In this document: in pieces, positions 1 through 7,625 of the stretch
How the letters are laid out: every line of letters begins with the position of its first letter
Numbering within the stretch: position 1 is the stretch's first letter
DNA from: Phycisphaerales bacterium
GTDB lineage: Bacteria > Planctomycetota > Phycisphaerae > Tepidisphaerales > Tepidisphaeraceae
Reading direction: 5' to 3'
Length of the DNA stretch: 64,000 bases
Assembly: GCA_020853095.1 (NCBI GenBank)
Contig: JADYZN010000026.1
Location: 1-64,000, forward strand
The notes under the pieces: generated by a model
What the model was told of the DNA's origin: nothing
Databases searched by the model: none
What the model saw: only the letters and a program-made list of their open reading frames with translations
Translations under genes and position numbers: made by a program

Positions 1-125
1 AGAGGTGGTAATTCAAAATGTTCCTGGCGTCCAGCGCCCAGCCATCCCTGGCGAAAGGCCGCCATCGGCTGAACCGGACATTTCTACTTTGCGGAAATAC
101 CGGACATTTCTATTTTGGTTTGACA
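1..125. mobile_element. Right end of an IS21-type insertion sequence (truncated by window edge)
   Basis: Read on the minus strand from 125, the sequence starts TGTCA and then carries two near-identical boxes containing AGAAATGTCCGGT, the layout of the repeated transposase-binding sites at IS21-family termini. The first 72 bases are open in one frame and end in TGA, so they could be the tail of the IS helper or transposase gene, but this is too short to name. The other end and the target duplication lie outside the window. Confidence 0.5.
73..116. repeat. Direct repeat pair inside the IS end
   Basis: Two 18-base copies, ACCGGACATTTCTACTTT at 73-90 and ACCGGACATTTCTATTTT at 99-116, differ at one base and start 26 bases apart. 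Spaced subterminal repeats of this kind are what the transposase of IS21-like elements binds. Confidence 0.7.
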
Positions 126-778
126 GGCATGAAGGATGTTGAAAGATGGGTCACAGGTCCGAAGGAGTCAGGCCGGTTCGTTTGTGATGCGCGAAAGTTT
201 TTACGGCCCGATCTCCTCAGGGTCATGAAATGCGAAGACCACATCCGGCCAATCCGGCCGCTGTAGCGTGCGATGCGATCCGCTCTGCCGCTTGATGGAC
301 CAGCCAATCCGCAGCAACGCCGCCAATACCCTGCCGGCTCGGGATGAAGGCCATTGCGGCATGTTCAGGCCACGATCGAAAAGAATGGCAACGGCTGGTG
401 ATTTTCAATCAGGTCAAGCGTAAAGCGATGGCTCGTACGAAAGCGGCGAGCGTTCCGGGTCTGTCGTCGGGGTGGGCGTTGGTGCAGTCGTTCGCGAAAG
501 TATTTGTAACCCTTGTCGTAATCAAATGTTAGGTCTTCGGTGAAGTGACTGCCATTCCGGGCATTGATGTTTTGCCACGAGAGGGAAATGAAATGAAGTT
601 TGAATACCACGCGAAATTATGAATGGTTGTCACAGATAGGCTTTTACGATTGGAAGCCGTAAGGCTTATGGTCAAGGAAAATCAACCATGGAATCCATGG
701 AACCCAAAACTGAAAACGGATTGACTTTCATCACAGACGCTTATCTGTTTGAACCCCTCCCCGTCAACTGGGCGCGCA
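126..778. other. Gene-poor stretch between the IS end and the toxin-antitoxin pair
   Basis: About 650 bases with no reading frame I can recognise. The open frames here are short, overlap on both strands, and lack convincing ribosome binding sites. A minus-strand frame at 365-610 (81 codons) could be a decayed gene fragment, but nothing in it is diagnostic. The stretch is probably a degraded accessory region next to the insertion sequence. Confidence 0.5.
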
Positions 779-1303
779 TCAGGTCGCTCCCCTCCATTCA
801 TAACGAACCGCAAGATCGTGAAGCATCTCGAAGGTGTTCCTGGTGGTCACATTGAACTGCGCGCATACATCCGGCAGCAGAATACGATTGCGCGACTGCG
901 GGCGCGGCTGCTCATTGGTTACCACGGGAAGTCCATGAATCATCGAATACGCCACGAGCCAGCCGTCCGCTTCCGTTGCAAACTTCGCCTTGGCTTGATC
1001 GAAGTACTGCGAATTGCGTTGCACCCACAGCATCACCTGCCCGTAGGCATCGGTAACCGCCTGCTCGCTGGTAGCCATGAAGAACTCGGGTGGCACGTCG
1101 CGCCTTACCCACTGGACAAGGTCTTCGGTTACTCGCCCCGCCAGCAGTTCGAGGCGCACCCTGTCAATGCTGCATACGTTCCCCGTCCCGTGATGGTGGA
1201 TCAGGCTGTCCCAAAAGCCCGGACAGATCGCAAAGGCGTAGTAGCTGTTTTTCGCCGCGATGAATACGTCGGAATCCAACACATAGGGGCGTGCCGCACT
1301 CAT
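779..1303 (-). CDS. DUF4411 family PIN-like toxin
   Basis: A 174-residue protein that opens with YVLDSDVFIAAKNSYY, the first acidic strand of a PIN-like nuclease fold and the hallmark of DUF4411. Further conserved acidic residues lie in KFATEADGWLVAYS and a later VVTNEQ strand, so a metal-dependent RNase active site is plausible. Its start codon overlaps the stop of the upstream XRE-ImmA gene by four bases (ATGA), which implies translational coupling. DUF4411 next to an XRE/ImmA protein is a recurrent predicted toxin-antitoxin arrangement. Toxicity is inferred from the family and the context. Confidence 0.8.
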   Translation of the reverse strand: MSAARPYVLDSDVFIAAKNSYYAFAICPGFWDSLIHHHGTGNVCSIDRVRLELLAGRVTEDLVQWVRRDVPPEFFMATSEQAVTDAYGQVMLWVQRNSQYFDQAKAKFATEADGWLVAYSMIHGLPVVTNEQPRPQSRNRILLPDVCAQFNVTTRNTFEMLHDLAVRYEWRGAT

Positions 1304-2448
1304 GGCAGATTCACCCCCAGTCGGCCGGCGTACTCTTGAAACGCGCCACCGCGCAGACCTGTCAGATCATACGCCTCCTTGAAGCTCACCCGCCCCTCTT
1401 TGGCCGCCCGGATCACCTGCAAGGCGAACCGCTCCCCAACCCGCGTGTTCTGATTGTTGTAGAAATCACCGCCGCCCGAATCCGAACGCTGGTTTCTCTC
1501 GCGCGCGATGTAATCCTCGTAGAAGCTGAAGAAATCCTCACGACTTACGAGCCGAAGGTCCATCGCACGGCGGCCTGCCACGATCGGGCTGACCTTGAAC
1601 CGCCGAGCCAACACCTCGAACGGCGACGTTTCATGCCGCAAGTCGCTCCAATGGACCTTCAACTGCTGCTCCGGGACCAGAAACTCCGCCGCCGCCTTGT
1701 CACACCACGACTCGATTTGTTGCGATGGTGGCGAAGTCAGCTCGGCGTCGGTCAATGCGCTTTGACCCAGCCAGATGTGCGCCAGCTCATGAGCCAGCGT
1801 GAACATCTGCGCAGACTTGGCGTCGGCTCCATTGACGAACACCAGCGGCGCATAGTCATCACTGAGCGCGAAACCTCGAAACTCCTTGACATCCAGCTTG
1901 CGATGCGTGTTGTTTCCCACCACGCCGTTAATGACAGCCATGACCCCGTGTTCTTCAATCGTTCGCCGTAATTGACCGACCGCCTCCTGCCAAGTGCGTA
2001 TCTCCGCGGCCCAGCCATCTTCCAGGCCGACCATCCGCCGCATCTCGAGGCCAACTCCGTGCGGATCGTCCGCCGGACGCGCGCTGCCCACGAAGCCCGG
2101 CGGCTCGGCCTCGCACTCGATCAACTCTTCACGAAGCCACGTCTGACGCCGCTGCATCGCGTGGATCGTGTCCAGCAGATCGGGGCTTGGGTGACTCAGT
2201 TGCTGATTGCGGACCGTCCTCAGGTCCGGAATCGGAATTCGCTCCACTGGCGGGTCGGGCAGAAACAGGTATCCAAAGGGCACGTGAGTCGCCCTGGCGA
2301 AATCCTCCAACTGCCTGAATGTCGGCTGGGCCTCGCCACGTTCCCACTGGGCAAGTCTGGCAAATCGGCCGGCTAAATCTCCGATCGCCAGCCTGGCACG
2401 CTCCCGCGCCCAGCGAAGAAGTTCGGGTTTAACGGCGGCATGGGGCAT
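1300..2448 (-). CDS. XRE family regulator with ImmA/IrrE metallopeptidase domain (antitoxin-like)
   Basis: A 382-residue protein. Residues 8-60 form a helix-turn-helix of the XRE type, and around 220-224 a zinc-peptidase motif HELAH sits within TLAHELAHIWLG, with an acidic third-ligand region downstream (SWCDKAAAEFLVP). This is the COG2856 architecture seen in phage and toxin-antitoxin regulators. I prefer the ATG at 2448 (MPHAAVKPELL); an in-frame ATG 17 codons earlier adds residues that do not look conserved. It is the first gene of a two-gene unit with the DUF4411 gene. It probably represses its own promoter and neutralises the PIN-like partner; the peptidase target is unknown. Confidence 0.85.
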   Translation of the reverse strand: MPHAAVKPELLRWARERARLAIGDLAGRFARLAQWERGEAQPTFRQLEDFARATHVPFGYLFLPDPPVERIPIPDLRTVRNQQLSHPSPDLLDTIHAMQRRQTWLREELIECEAEPPGFVGSARPADDPHGVGLEMRRMVGLEDGWAAEIRTWQEAVGQLRRTIEEHGVMAVINGVVGNNTHRKLDVKEFRGFALSDDYAPLVFVNGADAKSAQMFTLAHELAHIWLGQSALTDAELTSPPSQQIESWCDKAAAEFLVPEQQLKVHWSDLRHETSPFEVLARRFKVSPIVAGRRAMDLRLVSREDFFSFYEDYIARERNQRSDSGGGDFYNNQNTRVGERFALQVIRAAKEGRVSFKEAYDLTGLRGGAFQEYAGRLGVNLP

Positions 2449-2657
2449 CAGTATAAATCTCTCGAACTTCGATTCTAAAGCCGTTGCAGCACGCCCCACA
2501 CGAAACTGCCGTGCGATACGCTCGCGGGTTGTGCGGGTTGCGTACCCAGTGAACTCAATTTAGAGCCGCAGCACAGGGCCTGCAAGAGAAAGTCATCGCC
2601 GCCGTGATTCGATAGACTTCGTGTACCAGGACAAACCCACCAAAGGACCGGGCAGCG
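2449..2657. other. Upstream region of the toxin-antitoxin pair, no gene seen
   Basis: Holds the promoter of the leftward XRE-ImmA gene and the sequence upstream of the probable IS30 remnant. Short minus-strand frames here overlap each other and show no recognisable protein. Confidence 0.4.
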
Positions 2658-2801
2658 ATGTCGTACACGCATCTTACCGAACAGGAACAACAAGATACGC
2701 AAGCTGACAAGGAAACAGCAGTTGGTTTGGAGGTTGAAAGAGGAGACAACCCCATCGGCCCTGCGGAAAGCCGGATAACGGGTGACATTATCACTGCATA
2801 A
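2658..2801 (+). pseudogene. Probable IS30-family transposase N-terminal remnant
   Basis: A 47-codon frame begins MSYTHLTEQE, which I recognise as the usual first ten residues of one group of IS30-family transposases (normally followed by RYVI and a helix-turn-helix). After the tenth residue the similarity stops and the frame ends at 2801 without any helix-turn-helix or DDE residues. It looks like the start of a transposase joined to unrelated or eroded sequence. Terminal inverted repeats were not identified. Confidence 0.4.
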
Positions 2802-2827
2802 GAGCTTTCAAATGTGCCACGGCCCTT

Positions 2828-3535
2828 TCAATCCAGCGGTTTTCCCTTGGCGGTGGTGGGGTGGCGGGGGTATCGGGAATGGGTGGGATGGATTTTGGGG
2901 ATTTGCACGATGACGTGATGGCGATCGCCGGGAAGATCGGCCGGGTGGATCGTCGGCTGGCCCGCGCCCAGCAGACGCAGCGCATGGGCGGCGGCGGGAA
3001 TTTCATCGGCCACGCGCGGGCCTTTCATCGCCAGCACCGATCCGCCAACTTTGACCAGCGGCACGCACCATTCGGCCAGCCAGACCAGTTCTCCCACGGC
3101 CCTTGCCACGACGACATCAAACGATTCGCGCATCCGTCCGGCGGCGACCTCCTCGGCCCGTTGGGCGATCACCTGGACGTTGGCCAAACCCAGCTCGCCG
3201 GCCGCTTCGGACAGAAAGGCGGCTTTTTTTTGCGTGGCTTCGATCAAAACCACCGATGAATCCGGCCGGGCAATGGCCAATGGAATGCCCGGCACGCCTC
3301 CGCCGGCCCCCACATCCGCCAACCGATGCGGCCCGGCCGGTAAAAACGCCAGCACCGTCAACGCATCGGCAATATGCCCGGTCTCGGCCGCCGCCCGGTC
3401 GGTCAGACGGGTCAGGTTCATCCGCTGATTGGCGGCAAAGAGCAGATCAAGATACGCCGACAATTTCGACAGTTGATCGTCGTTCAGCGAACAATCGGCA
3501 CGACCCGCCAGTTGGGACCAAAGTTCCAAAGCCAT
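2828..3535 (-). CDS. rsmG: 16S rRNA (guanine-N7) methyltransferase RsmG
   Basis: A 235-residue class I SAM methyltransferase of the RsmG/GidB family, which methylates G527 of 16S rRNA (E. coli numbering). The family signature NLTRLTD at residues 40-46 precedes the SAM-binding loop LADVGAGGGVPGIPLAIARP, and an acidic second-strand residue follows in VVLIEATQKK. The ARAVGEL and KG segments of the family follow. The C-terminal 25 residues are basic and low in conservation. It stands alone here, without the parAB or mnmG neighbours common elsewhere. Confidence 0.93.
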   Translation of the reverse strand: MALELWSQLAGRADCSLNDDQLSKLSAYLDLLFAANQRMNLTRLTDRAAAETGHIADALTVLAFLPAGPHRLADVGAGGGVPGIPLAIARPDSSVVLIEATQKKAAFLSEAAGELGLANVQVIAQRAEEVAAGRMRESFDVVVARAVGELVWLAEWCVPLVKVGGSVLAMKGPRVADEIPAAAHALRLLGAGQPTIHPADLPGDRHHVIVQIPKIHPTHSRYPRHPTTAKGKPLD

Positions 3536-3631
3536 CGGCCCGTTTATACATGATTCGCGACGATTTCCCCATCCTGTCCCAAATCCACTTGAAAACAGCC
3601 CCCAAGCGACTAAACTTCATGGGGTTCTGTT

Positions 3632-3702
3632 TGGGGATTGGTGTAACGGTAGCACAGCAGACTCTGGATCTGCTTGTCTAGGTTCGAATCCTAGATCCCC
3701 AG
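3632..3702 (+). tRNA. tRNA-Gln (CTG anticodon)
   Basis: A complete 71-nt cloverleaf. The acceptor stem TGGGGAT (3632-3638) pairs with ATCCCCA (3695-3701), with discriminator G at 3702. The anticodon stem GCAGA/TCTGC encloses loop CTCTGGA with anticodon CTG. The T arm is CTAGG-TTCGAAT-CCTAG. The CCA end is not encoded. It lies in the gap between rsmG and the AraC-type gene. Confidence 0.95.
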
Positions 3703-3789
3703 TTGAAGACATTTCGCGATTATTCACTTTGATTTCGGCAAGAATCACAAAATTTTCAGGGATATAGGGGCTGTTGACGCGGATTTTCG

Positions 3790-4650
3790 CTATTCAAGTG
3801 GTCTGCCGCCGAGTTGGCCCAGGCCGCCGCCGTTGGTGGGACCGAAGCGCCGGCGGTATTGGGTGGGGCTTTGGCCGGTGGCCAGTTTGAAGCGTTGGGT
3901 GAAATAGAAGGGGTTGGCGAAGCCGACTTTACGCGAAATTTCGGCGATGTCGAAGCTGCTGCGTTCCAGCAATTGCTGGGCACGGGAGATCCGCTGGCGT
4001 TCCTGGTATTGCTGCGGGCTGATGCCCACCTGTTTTTGAAATAAATAACGCAGCCGGGACGATGACAACCCCACGCGGTCGGCCAGATCGGACCCGGCCA
4101 GTGGCTCATCCAGATGACGGCAGAGGATATCCAGCGCCTCGCGCACGCGGTTGTCCAGCGGCTGGTCGACGGAAGGGTTCTGCTCCTGACACCACAACAA
4201 GCAGCCATGCAGCGCATTGAGCGCCAGCGGTTCGCGCAAACGGTTGAAGGTGGTCTTGATGCGGTGGGTCTCAAACAGATGGTCCAGCGCCCGCTGGCGG
4301 TTGGGGCCTTCGGGCAATGTCAGCCGCATCACGCCTTCCACCACGGCCGGCCAATGTAAATAGGGTTGCCATTCCGCCGGCGGCACAAAATGCGCCCACA
4401 ACAGCTCCCATCGCCCGGCCGACTCCTCCACCTCGTAGCCGTGATGAACCCAAGGCGAAATCAGCACCACATCATGGGGGTCGGTGATGAACGTCCCGCG
4501 TGAATAGTGAAAGCGACCTCGGCCGCTCAATGTATAGATCAAAAGCCAGTCGTGACAGCCTAGTGGACGTAAAGTCTTGTATCCCAATGTGTTATGGAAG
4601 TGTCCAGTGACCAGGTAGCGTCGATCGGGTGAATCAGCTTCAGTGGGCAT
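3790..4650 (-). CDS. AraC family transcriptional regulator
   Basis: A 286-residue regulator. Residues 1-150 are a cupin-like sensor domain (YTLSGRGRFHYSRG, DVVLISPWVHHGYEV), typical of sugar-sensing AraC members. Residues 180-275 carry two helix-turn-helix motifs, the second with the family signature ISRKVGFANPFYFTQRFK followed by GQSPTQYRRRF. It is divergent from the ferritin-like gene with about 80 bases between the start codons, so it probably controls that gene from the shared promoter. The ligand is unknown. Confidence 0.92.
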   Translation of the reverse strand: MPTEADSPDRRYLVTGHFHNTLGYKTLRPLGCHDWLLIYTLSGRGRFHYSRGTFITDPHDVVLISPWVHHGYEVEESAGRWELLWAHFVPPAEWQPYLHWPAVVEGVMRLTLPEGPNRQRALDHLFETHRIKTTFNRLREPLALNALHGCLLWCQEQNPSVDQPLDNRVREALDILCRHLDEPLAGSDLADRVGLSSSRLRYLFQKQVGISPQQYQERQRISRAQQLLERSSFDIAEISRKVGFANPFYFTQRFKLATGQSPTQYRRRFGPTNGGGLGQLGGRPLE

Positions 4651-4728
4651 ACAGTCGTATATTATAGCTCTTTAGTCGAAGAATGCATTCACAAAATACC
4701 TTTGTCCAGTCTAAGATTAACCTTAACC

Positions 4729-6057
4729 ATGACAACCGCAAATCCCACAAAAATGACGGCCCACAACTCACGGGCCACGTTAATGGTCCCCGACAGCGCG
4801 GCCATATTGAAGCGATTCTATTTTCTCCTGCGCGAGCTGGTGCTGATGCAGGCCGGCTGGATGCCGGGGACAGCGCATTGGGCGTGCAAATTGTTGTTGC
4901 CGGAACTGTTGTGGCAGGATCAGCAGACGGTGCATGCCTTGCGTCAGCGCGTGCTGGAATTGCGATATCCGGAGCGGGAGATCGACCTGTCGCCCGATGA
5001 GCGGCTGGTCGCCTGCTGGCATCATCTGATCGAGGCCCCCCAGCCGCAGGCGTTTGTCGAAGCCCTGGCGAAGGTCGTCAAGCCGTTGCTGAAGCAGGTG
5101 TTTACAACGTATCTGGATCGAGCCGATGCGCTGGATGATGGGCCGACGGTGCGCATCCTGAAAATCGCGTTGACGGACATCGACGAGCAGCTTGGCCGCT
5201 GGGATGAGGCGATCGCCGATGCTCGCAAGGTCTATCCGGAATTGATCGACAGCACCAATCGCTGGCTGGAAGGGTTGAAATCGACGTGGCTGGCGGCCAT
5301 CGGTGATTTGCTGGATCCGCAGAGCAGCGCGGATGAGACACGGTTTTCACCCGCGAAATTCGGCGGCAAGCCCTTTGCGATTTCGCGGCTGGGCCAGCGA
5401 GACAAGCGGTTTCGGCTGGTTCGATTCGGCTGGCCCGATGCGCTGGACCCGGCGTTTGGCGCGGGCGAAGGGATGCAGTTGCAGATTCGACAGGCGGTTC
5501 ACCACATCAACGAGGTCTGGGCCGCGGAAATGGCGGCGGCCTGTATTTATGACCTGGGGGCCGGGGCGGATGCGGAATTTCTGACCGATGCGGCCCGCTG
5601 GTGTTACGATGAAATCCGCCATTGCCGGATGGGGTATACCCGCCTGAGCGATTGGGGATTCAAAATGTCCGAGATGCCGCTGGGGAGTTTTTCATATGAT
5701 GCGGGGGCGAACGCCGATGCCATCACCCGGTTGGGGATCATCTTTTATTTTGAAAGCACCTACATCCACACCAAGAGCAAGCGGATGCACTACTTTGGTG
5801 AATTTGGCGACCGCGTCAGCAGCCACGACATGGACTTTGACTGGGCCGATGAGCAGATTCACGCCCACTACGGCTCGCACTGGCTGAAGTATTTCCTTGA
5901 AAAATCCGGCGATCCGCGCAAGCCGATTGATTTTCGCGATCAATCCGAAGCGTGCGTCAAAGCCATCCGCGCCACGGCCACGGAGAAGGAGAAAAAGGAG
6001 CTGATGGAAACCTTCGAGCAGACCATGGCCCGTGCCAAAGAGCTGATCGGCGCCTGA
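4729..6057 (+). CDS. Ferritin-like (DUF455-like) putative di-metal protein
   Basis: About 442 residues. The C-terminal half looks like a four-helix ferritin-like bundle with repeated Glu and Glu/His pairs: EVWAAEMAAACIYD, WCYDEIRHCRMG, FYFESTYIH and DEQIHAHYGSHW, in the order expected for a di-iron or di-manganese site. The N-terminal 220 residues are helical and unfamiliar. No signal peptide is seen, so it is probably cytoplasmic. The start is uncertain: ATG at 4729, 4753 or 4783 are all possible and none has a clear ribosome binding site. Its divergent AraC partner suggests induction by a small molecule. Substrate and reaction are unknown. Confidence 0.6.
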   Translation: MTTANPTKMTAHNSRATLMVPDSAAILKRFYFLLRELVLMQAGWMPGTAHWACKLLLPELLWQDQQTVHALRQRVLELRYPEREIDLSPDERLVACWHHLIEAPQPQAFVEALAKVVKPLLKQVFTTYLDRADALDDGPTVRILKIALTDIDEQLGRWDEAIADARKVYPELIDSTNRWLEGLKSTWLAAIGDLLDPQSSADETRFSPAKFGGKPFAISRLGQRDKRFRLVRFGWPDALDPAFGAGEGMQLQIRQAVHHINEVWAAEMAAACIYDLGAGADAEFLTDAARWCYDEIRHCRMGYTRLSDWGFKMSEMPLGSFSYDAGANADAITRLGIIFYFESTYIHTKSKRMHYFGEFGDRVSSHDMDFDWADEQIHAHYGSHWLKYFLEKSGDPRKPIDFRDQSEACVKAIRATATEKEKKELMETFEQTMARAKELIGA

Positions 6058-6089
6058 TCTCCGGTTCATCGGACTTGGGGGTCCATCAA

Positions 6090-7418
6090 CTACGGGTTGG
6101 TCGCATCAGCGCTGGGGGCCTTGGGCATCAGGCTGGGCGGCAGGATCTGGGCCGCGACCGAATCGTTCACCTGCGAGGGGTCCACCGGATCGATGGCGGT
6201 GGGTGAGATCACATTCAATCCCAGTTGGGAATCGTTCTGGATGTCCCCTTTGACGCCGACGAACTGGCCGATCCAGTTGGTCATTTTGGGGTCGTTGCTT
6301 CGCAGATAGACCACCGTGCGGCCGTTGGCCGGGTCGGTCAGGCGATAAAGCACTTCATTGCCCTGTTGCAGGCTGCTGGAGCGCACTTCGCCGACGGCGG
6401 CGTAAACCTTGACCTTGCTGTCGTCGATGCGCTGTTGCAATTCTTCGCGTTCTGATTTCGATGCCTGCTGTTTCTTTTCAAATTCTTCCTGCTGCTTTTT
6501 GAGGGCCAGCAACTGTTCCTGCGATTCGGCTCGCACTTTCAGGACGGCCACGCGATACGCGGCGATCCGGCGCATGGATTCGGGAAGCAGGTTGCCATTG
6601 GCCAGCGGCTCATAGCCGGCCAGCAATTCCTTGATCGGCTGCTGATCCAGCGGCAGTTTCTCGGCTTCGGCGAACTTTGCTTCGAGTTGTTCAAACTGGG
6701 TTTGGGCCTGTTGGCCGGCCGAATCCTGCGTGGTGGGGGCGGCGGCCTGCGCGCCATCGGTTGGCTGGGTCGAAGGAGTGGGGGTTTCGGTGACAACCGC
6801 GGTGCCGGTGTTGGCGGCGGGGGTTGAATCGCCGGCCGCGGAGGTCGTGTTGGCCGGCGGCTGGGTTGTGTCGGCCGGGACGGCGGCGCCATTGTTGGCG
6901 ATCGCCTTGACGGGCGTCACAAAATCCTTGTTGACATAAAGATACGCGCCGGCCGGCGGTTGAATCTTAAAATATTCATCCTGTTCGCCGAGGATGACCA
7001 CGCGGTCGTTCTGATTGAGCTTGGTTTGCAGCGAGCCTTTCATGGCGTTCAGGCTGCTGCCGGCGCGGACGTTGACATCGGACTTGGTGACCGAGCCGAT
7101 CGAGCCGTCGCCGGTGCGCTCGACGTAAACCTTGGCGACGTAGCTGAAGCTCCCTTCGGGGGGGAGAATCTTCAACCATTCAAACTTGATGCCGACGACC
7201 GTGACGGCGGCGCCTTTGTCGAGTTTGATCGTGGGATAATACCCTTCGCCCGGCCCGCTGCGGACGTAGACCGAATTGGCGTTGATCTCGCCTGCGAACT
7301 GGTATTTGGAGTTTTCCACCTCCGGCTGCGCGACATCCTGCGCCACGAGGGGCGGCGTAAGAACCGACAGCGTGGCCAGGGAGAAGACGCAACTGAGAAT
7401 CAATCGACCGGCTGACAT
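6090..7418 (-). CDS. Secreted protein with two bacterial SH3 domains and a coiled coil
   Basis: A 442-residue protein with an N-terminal signal peptide ending near PPLVAQ. Two SH3b domains follow: residues 40-100 (INANSVYVRSGPGEGYYPT, a classic VRSGPG loop) and 110-170 (SDVNVRAGSSLNAMKGS). A Pro/Thr/Ala-rich linker (175-235), a charged coiled coil (240-340) and a beta-rich C-terminal domain (345-425) complete it. A GGAGG ribosome site lies seven bases before the ATG. SH3b domains often bind cell-wall or envelope ligands, so a periplasmic structural or signalling role is likely; no enzyme domain is present. Confidence 0.75.
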   Translation of the reverse strand: MSAGRLILSCVFSLATLSVLTPPLVAQDVAQPEVENSKYQFAGEINANSVYVRSGPGEGYYPTIKLDKGAAVTVVGIKFEWLKILPPEGSFSYVAKVYVERTGDGSIGSVTKSDVNVRAGSSLNAMKGSLQTKLNQNDRVVILGEQDEYFKIQPPAGAYLYVNKDFVTPVKAIANNGAAVPADTTQPPANTTSAAGDSTPAANTGTAVVTETPTPSTQPTDGAQAAAPTTQDSAGQQAQTQFEQLEAKFAEAEKLPLDQQPIKELLAGYEPLANGNLLPESMRRIAAYRVAVLKVRAESQEQLLALKKQQEEFEKKQQASKSEREELQQRIDDSKVKVYAAVGEVRSSSLQQGNEVLYRLTDPANGRTVVYLRSNDPKMTNWIGQFVGVKGDIQNDSQLGLNVISPTAIDPVDPSQVNDSVAAQILPPSLMPKAPSADATNP

Positions 7419-7560
7419 CGCAGCACCTCCATGTGCCAGGTCGGGGACTCCATCGGTGGCACACCGGCCACTTCCCGCCTGGATGTTTATCTGATTTGAG
7501 ATGACTCAACCCGCGGCCAAGCCATCTGCCCGTAACAGCCCCAACAGGGAACTATTGATA

Positions 7561-7593
7561 GCAAAAATCATCGGGATGTAAAGCGATTTTTGC
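7561..7593 (-). terminator. Candidate terminator downstream of hemL
   Basis: A perfect 9-base inverted repeat, GCAAAAATC (7561-7569) and GATTTTTGC (7585-7593), with a 15-nt loop, lies 33 bases after the hemL stop. The stem is AT-rich and lacks a clean T tract beyond it, so its strength is uncertain. Confidence 0.4.
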
Positions 7594-7625
7594 GCGATTC
7601 CGACACTTTAATCCTTTTTGATCCG

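Noticed and set aside
749-1971. Plus-strand reading frames opposite the DUF4411 and XRE-ImmA genes
   Set aside because: They mirror well-supported minus-strand genes and show no protein family motif; GC-rich third positions open such frames by chance.
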